From: Gautieria morchelliformis
Taxonomy: Eukaryota; Basidiomycota; Agaricomycetes; Gomphales; Gomphaceae
DNA length: 64,000 nucleotides
Assembly (NCBI GenBank): GCA_015179125.1
Contig: WHVA01000096.1
Location: 1 to 64,000 of the forward strand
Direction of reading: 5' to 3'
Shown here in pieces: positions 22,381 through 32,494 of this stretch. The notes below the pieces were generated by a model. The model ran no database searches and was not told the origin of the DNA. It saw nothing but the letters and a program-made list of their open reading frames with translations. The position numbers were made by a program, and so were the translations under genes. Numbering within the stretch: the stretch's first letter is position 1; every line of letters starts with the position of its first letter.

Positions 22381-22566
22381 CCGCGCGCGCGTGTCGTGCA
22401 TGGACCACACTCGCGTATGCGCGCTCTGGTCGCGAACGGGTCACATGACCGCTGCGCAGCGTTCTATGCTCGCGGCTGCGCCGCTCGCCACTGACCTAAT
22501 TTGGAACGCGAACGGTCACGTGACCATGCTGCACAGCGTTCTTGGCTCGCGGCTGCGCCGCTCACG

Positions 22567-22852
22567 CGGATATCCAGTGTTTGGACATGGTCAGTTGTAT
22601 GTTGGTGTTTCAAGGGGAACAAGCTGGAACAAAGTGAAGGTCTTGCTTGAGGAGGGTTTGAACACAACCAACATTGTATATAAAGATGTTTTACTTAGAG
22701 CTCCTTGATTTCTGATATCTACTTGATGCAAATTGATTACTTTGATTTTCCCCAATGCACTTGACCTTACTGATATGTTAGACTTACCGATGCATTAGAC
22801 TTACTGATGCGTTTGACTTGCACCCCCGCGCAAAGCGCGGGTATCCACCTAG
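22567..22852 (+). mobile_element. 3' tail fragment of an autonomous Helitron, plus strand
   Basis: Starts abruptly inside the last helicase motif (YPVFGHGQLYVGVSRGTS) and reads to the same C-terminus, VLLRAP, as copy 2. The 3' subterminal repeats, hairpin ccgcgcaaagcgcgg and CTAG (22849-22852), followed by T, come next. It is a 286 bp tail with the rest of the gene missing, in opposite orientation to copies i and 2. Confidence 0.85.
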
Positions 22853-23068
22853 TCTAAGAGTAAAACACAGGGGGTGGGTGGTTGTGGGCCCACTGACAAC
22901 TAATGTTACAAATAATATTATGTAAAAATTAGGTCAGCGGAGCAAGCGGCGCAGCCGTGAGCCCAGGCTAGACCATTGACGCTGCTGCGCAGCGTCCCAG
23001 GTCACGTGACCGGTTCGCGTTCGTCGCGACCATATGCGAGGGTGGTCCGTGCACAACCCTTCGCTCGG

Positions 23069-23074
23069 TATAAA
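23069..23074 (+). promoter_or_regulatory. TATA box of Helitron 5' block (k)
   Basis: CTCGGTATAAAGAGAG just inside the 5' block, in the orientation that would transcribe the element towards its 3' end and CBR1. Promoter activity is inferred. Confidence 0.45.
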
Positions 23075-23739
23075 GAGAGCGATGCTGCAGAACCGCACTC
23101 CCCACTGGTGTCTGCCTGTGTTCTGGCTGTACTGGTGGGCTTACTATTGCTTTGGCTGGGCTCTGGGTGTCTTTGTGTGTCTCTGGGCTTCTCTGGGCTT
23201 CTCTGCCTTTGGCTGTGAAGTGACACCAGCTTCTGCTTCAATGGCCTGTATATTTTTTCAATATTTTTTCGCAAATAGCTATCAATAAACCTAACTTGCT
23301 AACCTTAACAATAGCCAACTTACATATCCTGTACATTTTTCGATATTTTTTCGCAAATAGACATCAATAAATGCAACTTGCTAACCTCAATAACAGCCAA
23401 TTTAAATATCCTTTACATTTTTTTGACATTTCTTCGCAAATGGATATCAATAACTTCTTTGCTCAAGTTAGTAACAACTTCTGTTTTAATGTAGTGTGTT
23501 TTTTTTTATCTTTTGTTGAAAAATAAGTATAGATATCAATGAATTATCCTGACTTTGCTAAAATTAATACCAGCTTCAGGTTACATGTACTGTACATTTT
23601 TTGACATTTTTTTAAAAGGTAGATATCAATAAATTATCCAGGCTTTGCTAAAATTAATGACAACAGCTGCTTAAATGTGGTTTCTTTTGCTATTTTATTT
23701 ATGTCTATATAAATAGATACTGATACATGTCCCTGATAT

Positions 23740-24385
23740 GTGTGAGGACACGCTACCTGTGGGGACACATTACATGTGAGGACACACTACCTGTGGGGAC
23801 ACGTTACGTGCGAGGACACGCTACCTGTGAGGACACGTTACATGTGGGGACAAGCTACCTGTGGGGACACATTAAGTGTGAGGACACGCTACCTGTGAGG
23901 ACACGCTACCTGTGGGGACACACTACCTGTGAGGACACGTTATGTGTGGGGACATGCTACCTGTGGGGACACGTTACGTGTGGGGACATGCTACCTGTGA
24001 GGACACGTTACATGTGGGGACACACTACCTGTGAGGACACATTACATGTGGGGCCACGCTACCTGTGAGGACACGCTACCTGTGGGGCCACGCTACCTGT
24101 GAGGACACGCTACCTGTGGGGACACGTTACGTGTGAGGACACATTACGTGTGGGGACACGCTACCTGTGAGGACACGTTACATGTGGGGCCATGCTACCT
24201 GTGAGGACATGCTACCTGTGGGGACACGTCACCTGTGAGGACACGTTACGTGTGAGGACATGCTACCTGTGAGGACACGTTACGTGGGGGACACGCTACC
24301 TGTGAGGACAAGTTATGTGTGAGGACACACTACCTGTGAGGACATGTTATGTGTGGGGACGCGCTACCTGTGAGGACATGCTATC
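23740..24385. repeat. 17 bp minisatellite (copy k)
   Basis: The longest and most regular 17 bp array: 'acacgctacctgtgagg' alternates with 'acacgttacgtgtgggg'. Open frames (GHTTCEDTLH-like) are repeat shadows. Confidence 0.9.
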
Positions 24386-24389
24386 CAAC

Positions 24390-24716
24390 TGCACTTTGGG
24401 TCTTCCCCCATTTCTGATTTTGGTATTGTTTCTGGTTCTGTGAGAGTGTCACCGGAGGATCAGCTGGCATATCGATATAACCACATTGTCAAAATTCAGG
24501 ATCCCCAAGATCATTATTGGATCTATCTCACAATGCACGAGCTTTGAAACCTGTGGATTATGACAATAGGCGCAATCTTATAATCTCTGATGATTCAGTC
24601 AAGACCATTACCACTTTCATGTCTAGAGTCGCTGGGAGGGCCATCCCAGAGGTTGAGAGAGAGGTTTGCATGTTCGACTGTTCCATGGGTGCATACATGA
24701 TTCATTATACTATATG
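24390..24716 (+). pseudogene. Captured gene fragment (copy 3 of 3)
   Basis: Plus-strand version of the fragment at 2049-2386. It reads LQLHFGSSPISDFGIVSG, then a frame change near 24510, then ALKPVDYDNRRNLIISDD, to a stop at 24717. The second half is open for 66 codons. The family is not recognised. Confidence 0.5.
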
Positions 24717-24829
24717 AACAGGGATATATTTTGCATGATCCTATTTACCCTAATGCACTTGACCTTACTGATTCACTTGACCTTACTGATGCATTTGACC
24801 TTACCGAGGCGTTTGACCTACACCCCCGC

Positions 24830-24848
24830 GCGAAGCGCGGGTACCTAG
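24830..24848 (+). other. Helitron 3' terminal hairpin and CTAG
   Basis: Seven-base-pair perfect stem CCCGCGC/GCGCGGG with a GAA loop (starting just before this interval), three bases, then CTAG. It fits the family rule of a short GC-rich hairpin followed by CTRR at the Helitron 3' end. Confidence 0.85.
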
Positions 24849-25072
24849 TAGTGTAATAGTGTAATAGGAATACTTACCGCTTCGGCTGTATATTTAATTA
24901 CTCCGTCTGTTCGTTGTTTAACGACGCACTACCCAGGTTTACGTTCGCTTCTCGATTCTACGTAGTACTTACTGTAATAATCCAAAATAGCTCTCACCGG
25001 ATGATAAATTAATACTGGAGGAGCTCGATCAACCAGCGCTTTGCTAATATCCGGTGGGCATATCCTATAAAA

Positions 25073-26357
<1,285 letters not shown>

Positions 26358-26496
26358 AATTACCAAGGCTAGGATCTCGATCGTTTCTTAATGTATGTGC
26401 GGGATACCTGAAGGATAGGGTAGAGTACCTATACGAGGTTCATTACCGGCCTTTATCAAGCCCAAACAAATAAAAGTGTCTTGTTGGAACCAGCTG

Positions 26497-29426
26497 TTAT
26501 GTTTTGTCTGTTTCGTGAATCATGACGTCCATAACCGACCTATACTTGGTTACTTAGACCTGGCTGATGAACATGGATATGCCACTTACTTAAGGTTCAT
26601 CGAATATCCTGATTCGACATCCGTCAGTGTCAGACAAGAAATGGAGTGCACGCCTGCCCGTAATGCTAAAAACTGCATTCGAACAGATTGACATGTATGT
26701 GGCCGAAGTGGCCTGAGAGGGCGTGGAAGTGGTGAGAACTATAGACAGAAGTCTCCGGGAGGCACTCACCCCACGCGAATGCGATTTTCCAAAGGTAAAA
26801 TGCCAGGAATCTGTTGCTCAAAAACTCTGCGCGAATCTCTCATGGAATATTTCTCTTTCGCCGCTGTCTGCTGGCGTCGCCGTTTCTTATCCGGATAGCT
26901 CACTTCAAACCTTCTCGTCCGCTCGCTACGGTTGAAAACGAAAATCTCTATCCCAAATGTGTCGAGAGAGTATATCACGTCTACTAAATTGGACGCGGCA
27001 GACTCTTCCGGCGGGATTAAGCCCACAGAAACAACGACTGGATCGACCGCATCATGCCTGTCCTGTGGTGCCATGGTATCTGTGACGGATGCTCCAAGGA
27101 TGCGCGGACCCGGAGTCTGCGGAGTCCCAGTCGTCACCATATATTCTCTTCGTGGCTCTATGGCATGTCCGGCTCCACCTATGCGGAGGTTGGATATTGG
27201 GCTTTGTCCTGCAGGTGTCTTGGGGACCGATTCTGTAGGGTATGCTGGATAAGCTGGAGTTGGCGGAGGAATATCTGGAGTTCGTGCACCCGGGTGGGAT
27301 GATGGTATATTTGCCGCTATAGTAGTACTAGCGAAACGTGCGTTCCCCGGAATAGTAGCTGATGGTGGTGTTGGAACGAACCTCCCTCCGGTTGCAGAAA
27401 TGGGGCTTTCACTGGGTGTAGCGTTGAGGATTGAGGTAGAATTACGATAACGGGCAGTAGGGTCCAGGCGCTGGCCACGCTCAGAGAGTCCACCAATAGT
27501 GTGACGTTTACTACCTGCCACGGCATGCGCTGTTCCCGACTTTTCAAGAGGATACTTTGCGGTATTGGGAGTGCCCGGAAAGGGCGACGCTGGCGCCGGG
27601 AGTGCATCTTGTGCAGATGGTGGGTCCGAAGACATTTCGAATGTTTCGCTATGGCCAACGGAGGCGAGATCAAGCACACAGTTCCATCGCGAGCGGAATG
27701 TCTGTGTGGGATATGCCAAACCCTTCGGGTCGTCCAAGGCTGATCGCTTACTGGACCAGAAGTCAAATGGTTTGCCTCGAATGACAATTGACACTGCTCT
27801 TTGCTTATCTGCACCAACGGGTGACAGAAGCTTCTCGCCATTCGCCTCGCTTCGTAAGGTGTCTGCAACATCGTCTGCTTCGGATTGACGCAAGAACGTG
27901 ATAGCGTAGAGCAAATTAAATTGTTCGGCGGGTCCTAAGAGCATGGGGAAGACGGAATCGCCCCGCTGAAACCCATTTTCGCCCCAACCAATTAGGTTCG
28001 CCTTAGCCCCTTCGCCGCCAACAGTCACATCTATGCCCTCGACAGCAAATCCGGAGGACACAGGGCCTCCAGACGAGCTACCGTTTCCTAGCTCAACCGA
28101 AAGAACCACAGTACGTTCTTCGGAACCAGCTTCACGTCTTTCTCCTTCATCCTCAACGCGCCCGGGAATGACTACGTAGGGGACAAAGACGGACTTCATT
28201 CTAATTTGGAAACCTGACACAGTCTGCAGCGTCTTTAAAAATGACTTCCGGAGAATGGGGGCCGTGGTGCGTGCATTTACTGGTGCTGCATTCATTGGCG
28301 ACGTGATTTTTGGCGATAATGGTTGTATAGGCGGGAGTGAATAGGCGGAACGACGAAGGTCTGCACTCAATCGTGTGCTCGGAAAAGAAAGGGGAATGGC
28401 CCTGGAGTCCACGAACGTGGGACCTGAGGTGCTTTGTGTCAATTGTGCCACACGGTATGCACTGAGACTAATTCTTACCATGTGAGAGGGTGTCAAGAAT
28501 ATTGACTTCGTTCAGACTATGTAGCTCGTCATGATGGATCTCTGGTTCGCTCACACCGTTGACAGCAGCAGGTTTGTCCACCATATTGGGTATACCTCCT
28601 GTAGCCTGAACGAGTGAGGCCAGCTCCTTCCTTCCCGGTGTCATGGTCAAAGGTTTATCGCGTAGCGTCGCAGATATAGTTAGACTCAGTATGGGTTCTG
28701 AGACACTTGTGCGGAGAAACGCTGAAGGGTATCAGCAATCCGCCGTCCAGTAAATAGCATGAATGACTCACAGACACCAACCGTTAGACGGTAAATAGTA
28801 ACCCATACCTCCTCAACATACGACCACATAAGGGTGAAGTTCTTTCCTGTTGGTTCTTCGCGGGAAGTTTCACCCCATACAAACGACTCTAACACTGTCC
28901 CCTCGGTGTTGGCGTTGGCGCCAGCATACTTGCGATCAGCATCGCCCGTTTGCGGAGTCGGATGGGGCGTGTAGGGTGGAAATATGGAAGGACGAGCTCC
29001 TGGTGAATCAACCGCGGCCTTGTACGAATGGGAACGTGGGGGTGGTGCGAGATTGATGCCGCGAGTAGCAGCTTGGGTTCTGTGAGCTGGCTGAGGGGAT
29101 ATGTACTTTGCGTCAAGGGTTACTTGCAAGTGAGAGAGAAATACGGCGAGTTCGGGAGGCGGAGCCAGCGGGTTAACGTGGGCAGTTCCGGGGTGTGGTG
29201 TCTTGACAGTAAAGAAAAGTAGCAAACGCTCGTCTGTGTCCTCGATTAGAGGCTGTATCAAAGGTCATCGGAGGTGATACTCGCCAAAAAAAGCCTTCTC
29301 TCTCTGGTTACTGCTCGTAACGGAACGTAACCAATCGTCTAGGTCAGACCCACTTGGGAGCTCGTGCACTCCTTCTGATATAATCACATCTAGTTTAGTA
29401 GAGTTGAATATCTCCTCTGAGGTCAT
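26497..29426 (-). CDS. TRS65: TRAPPII subunit Trs65, original copy (one in-frame TGA)
   Basis: Trs65 is a peripheral TRAPPII subunit acting in Golgi/endosome traffic and Rab (Ypt31/32) activation. Exons by reading on the minus strand: 29426-28778, 28721-28479, 28423-26770, 26712-26590, 26539-26497; phases agree and the total is 904 codons including the stop. Family marks: the FNSTKLDVII start, the SLTISATLRDKPLT block, VIYSLDTFGIEIFVFN, and the C-terminal CQSVRMQFLALRAGVHSI with LTLTDVESGYSMNLK, then SVMDVMIHE in the last exon. Oddity: codon 54 (29267-29265) is TGA, perhaps from TGG, also present in the duplicate. A very short intron could hide it but none is convincing. The middle part is Pro/Ser/Thr-rich. 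Confidence 0.82.
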
Positions 29427-31750
29427 TATCCACCGTCCTCTCCCTGCCTGTCACTTATATGTGGTACAGTTGGACTGGTTGAAGAGGGAAATTATGGAAT
29501 CACGTGATAGCCTGTCTAGTAGCGCAGTACTCAGCGCTGCAGTTGCGTGAAGAAAATTAATATTTGTGTGGGAAATCACGTTTACTGATGAAGAGCATGA
29601 AAGGGCGGCTGGTCGCTATAATATCTGCTCGCGGTAGCTGTACACAATGGTCTCCGTTGCCTCTCTTATGGCAGCAGGCTGGTCAGCCAACATATTATGA
29701 TTTTTGGCGAGGAGAAACTGCTTGGAATGTAGCCATGCTTTGGGTGAGAGTGCGCAACATGTGTGATAGATGTAATTACAGCATTGCTACCACATGGAAT
29801 TACCCACTTGTGCTACATACGGAACATGATCAGCCAAGAAACCATTGACATCGCAGGGACAGCTGAATGTAGTGGAGTCTTCAGGGACAACAAAGATATA
29901 GTGCCAATTCGCTGGAGGTGGGAGATTGGAGAACCGCTTAAGAGTGGCCAAAAGACTGTGGTTGACACCGTGCTGTATCCCACTGGTAAACTGAAACATA
30001 TAGAGATGTTTGGCGTGGACGATGAACGAGTCGATGGCGACCTCGTTCGCAGCGAGCGGCACATAATAGACATTCTCCTCGATCTCAATGTTTGGTTCAC
30101 TGTGATTGTATGCCCGAGAGCCTGACGGCACGATGGAAAGACAAATAGGGGGAGGTCCACCATTCAACGCTTCTTCCTGGGCTATGCCCAACACAGGATT
30201 TGCCAAAAAGTCGCCAAATGTAGCATGCCATCGAGAACGAGTGTTATTAGAGCGAAACATTGGCTTTGCCTCAATTTGGATATTAGCGCTGAATCGGTGT
30301 TGGTGCAGGGACTCGAAAACCAGGCCCCTCATCCCACCGGCACGTGGGACATGAGAAAAGCGTTCTATCATGTCGACACGGTCTTGCTCTTTCCATTCCC
30401 AGAGTTGGGTAAGAAGTCGATGTCTTATGAATGACGAAATAGGTCTGATGATGTAGTGGCATCTTTCTGAATCCGAACGGTGGACCACACAGAGTTTGTG
30501 AGAGATATTGTCGATGCCATCAAGGAGGGCATTCAGCATGCCCTTGGTTGCATTGAGAGTGATCACCCCCTCCCGCTGAGCATAGAATCGCTGAATTTCA
30601 GTTGGTGAAAGGTCCAAGCACTGGCGCGCACTTGGGCCCGCATTGTCAAAGCGTTTGAACATGTCATTAAGCTCACGGTGGGGATAGAGTCTCTTTGCTC
30701 TGCAGGATGGTGTCATGTGAGCCTCTGCATCTCCAAATGCACAACCACTCACGCCTTTTCCAGCTCAGCCCTTGTCCATGGATCCATGATGACCAGCGAG
30801 GGCCGTCGTAGCTGACAGAGTTTTTTCCAGCGTTCTTCTTTCAGAGAGGTGACATAGATTGGGAAAAGGCTGTAAAGCGGGTGGTAAACCGTGGTGGGCA
30901 GTGGATCAGAATCGGCTGAATCCACAAAACACCATGTGTATGGGGCACATGAACTATTCTCTGGGTCATAAATCTTCACACCAGTGTGTGAGAATAAATA
31001 AAACACTTTGTTTAGGCACCAGATGACTGGCTGCTTCTGTCCGAGGCAACGCCTCAACGCATAGTGAATCCATAAGGTTTTCCCTGCACACACAAGCCAA
31101 CAATTAGTCACAGAAACGTACAGCAGAGGATGTCGCACCAATCCCTGGTTGCCCAGTTACCACTGCAAGGTGCGTGTGGTGAGATTCATTGTATACTTTC
31201 TTGACCATATTGAAGACTTGAAGATATTCAACTCGAACTAAAATGGTGATCCCCAAAGCATTTGTGAGGAAAGGCTCGCCAGGTAGGATGTCACTACTCG
31301 GGTCATCAAGATCCATGCGCGTTGGGAGGGTTGTGAGGGTGGGTTCGAGAGGGATACCCCAGTGAGCGTCATGGAAGGCCGTTAAACGTTGTAACGCCCT
31401 TGACCTATGTCGGGCACGCTTAAATAGAGGGCCTGTTCCCAAGTGCAACTAAGGTTAACGATCGAATGTGAGCTCATCGTGTTGAGACTTACTGGAGCTT
31501 CCAAAGAAGAACAGGAATAGTGACGTGCCCAAAATTCCAAACACAAGTGCCAGGAGCAGTAAGGACGATTCTCCGAGTCCAAACGCCCAAGCCATAGCGA
31601 ATACGTTTGGTGAACGTCGATATCGGACTCGGATGTTTGGAATAACTGAAAGTAAGAGATAAGAGGGCGAGAGGCAAGGAGAACAGTAAACGTGAGAGCT
31701 ATTTTGGATTATTACAGTAAGTACTACGTAAAGTCGAGAAGCGAACGTAA
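26549..31750. repeat. Left arm (A) of large inverted duplication
   Basis: This ~5.2 kb is repeated in reverse at 32337-37557. The outer end lies in the last intron of TRS65 (gttacttagaYctggctgatg); the inner end lies in the CBR1 upstream region (aagcgaacgtaa at 31739-31750). TRS65 is nearly identical between arms for most of its length, while the CR gene is more diverged. Arm A keeps the complete TRS65 3' end, so it is the ancestral side. Confidence 0.93.
29787..31595 (-). CDS. Crinkler/RHS-like NTPase-nuclease fused to CBR1 anchor exon (copy A)
   Basis: Exons by reading: 31595-31493 (CBR1 exon 1), 31432-31139, 31083-30753, 30699-29787; all GT..AG, phases 1, 1 and 2 matched, total 547 codons with stop. 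Residues 1-34 are the CBR1 anchor (LLLLALVFGILGTSLFLFFF). The rest is a P-loop NTPase with Walker A GQPGIGKT assembled across intron 2, a possible Walker B (WCFVDSAD), the PWTRAEL motif, and a C-terminal restriction-fold-like region (AIDSFIVHAKHLYMFQFTSG, then HYIFVVPED). These features match the eukaryotic CR (Crinkler-RHS) effector family, proposed to target DNA or nuclei; an activity here is inference. Without the fusion it could start at the internal ATG at 31316. CBR1 sequence precedes it, so it may use the CBR1 promoter. The paralogue is at 32495-34324. Confidence 0.72.
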
Positions 31751-32336
31751 TTATTGTCTCACCGAACTGCATTTTTGTCTCCGTCAACCACCCTGATGTC
31801 ACAACGCGTCAGGGGGTGAGGGGTCATTGTCTCGGAAGCATTTTGGTCCCGACTCGGCCACATTTTGGTCTCATCCACAAGACACTACCCATAAGGGACA
31901 CGGTACAGTCAAAGGAAAAGTTGGAAATGACGGGAGGGAAAGGATATCCTAAGGGGAAAGGTACGGGCGGTTTTGCCTCCTGCGCCGATGACGCACCGTT
32001 TGTTCAGCCACCCGCGCCACCGACGTCATCATCCCATTTCCAGCTGACGTCGATCGTCGTCGTTGCATCCACACCTCGACGAGCCACTGCAGGCTCATAC
32101 TCGATTTGTAGCAACTGGACGCAGGGGAAAGGAAGGAAGGCCAAATGGGAGGGGCCGCTTACCCGGAAAGGAGAAAGTGCAGGAAAGGGGCGCTTACGAA
32201 AGGGCTGATCACCTGGAAAGGGAAAAGGGGACCGAGGTCAGTGACAGAGAACGGTCGCAGGGGCGGGTAAGAGACGGGTAATGTATTCTTGCTGTATACT
32301 TAATCCGTCTGTACTAGTTGTTTAACGACGCACTAC
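31751..32336. other. Spacer between the inverted arms; no gene supported
   Basis: 586 bp of non-duplicated sequence, except that CBR1 upstream similarity begins at about 32290 on the arm B side. A 130-codon open frame (31816-32208) is low-complexity (GGKGYPKGKGTGG) and purine-rich, and is not called as a gene. The sequence has no visible transposon ends. Confidence 0.6.
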
Positions 32337-32494
32337 TTACGTTCGCTTCTCGACTCTACGTAGTACTTACTGTAATAATCCAAAATAGCTCTCACGTTTA
32401 CTGTTCTCTCCTTGCCTCTCGCCTTTTTATCTCTTACTTTCAGCTATTCCAAACATCCGAGTCCGATATCGACGCGTCACCAAACGTATTCGCT

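Larger units (their letters stand above)
20609..22566 (-). mobile_element. Non-autonomous Helitron (i)
   Basis: 3' terminus CTAG at 20609-20612, preceded by A, with hairpin arms cccgcgc/gcgtggg (one mismatch). It shares its module order with copies a and k: 15 bp subterminal repeats, captured fragment (20740-21062), 17 bp minisatellite (21064-21370), AT-rich repeats, CAGACAG repeats (22215-22320), TATA block 22375-22380 and GC-rich 5' block. It is joined at 22567 to the tail of another Helitron lying in the opposite direction, so its 5' end is replaced or overlapped there. Confidence 0.7.
22853..24848 (+). mobile_element. Non-autonomous Helitron (k), plus strand
   Basis: The 5' block near 22930-23060 has the GC repeat, a CTGCGCAG palindrome and GGTCACGTGACC (about 22993-23004). 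A TATAAA follows at 23069-23074, then AT-rich repeats, a 17 bp minisatellite, the captured fragment (24390-24716) and 15 bp subterminal repeats. The terminus is the perfect hairpin CCCGCGCGAAGCGCGGG, then TAC, then CTAG at 24845-24848, followed by T. This is the cleanest 3' end in the window because host sequence follows: it sits about 225 bp upstream of the first CBR1 ATG. Confidence 0.8.

Noticed and set aside
23727-24068. ORF of 113 codons with GHTTCEDTL repeats
   Set aside because: Shadow of the 17 bp minisatellite.
2393-24385. Possible CRISPR-like arrays because of regular short repeats
   Set aside because: Units are contiguous degenerate minisatellites without unique spacers, in a eukaryotic genome with Helitron ends.
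26932-27888. Plus-strand frames opposite TRS65-A (and their mirror at 36223-37179)
   Set aside because: Antisense shadows of a confirmed coding region, duplicated only because the arm is duplicated.
31816-32208. Frame in the palindrome spacer (GGKGYPKGKGTGG)
   Set aside because: Low complexity, purine-rich, no homologous second copy and no splice or start context.
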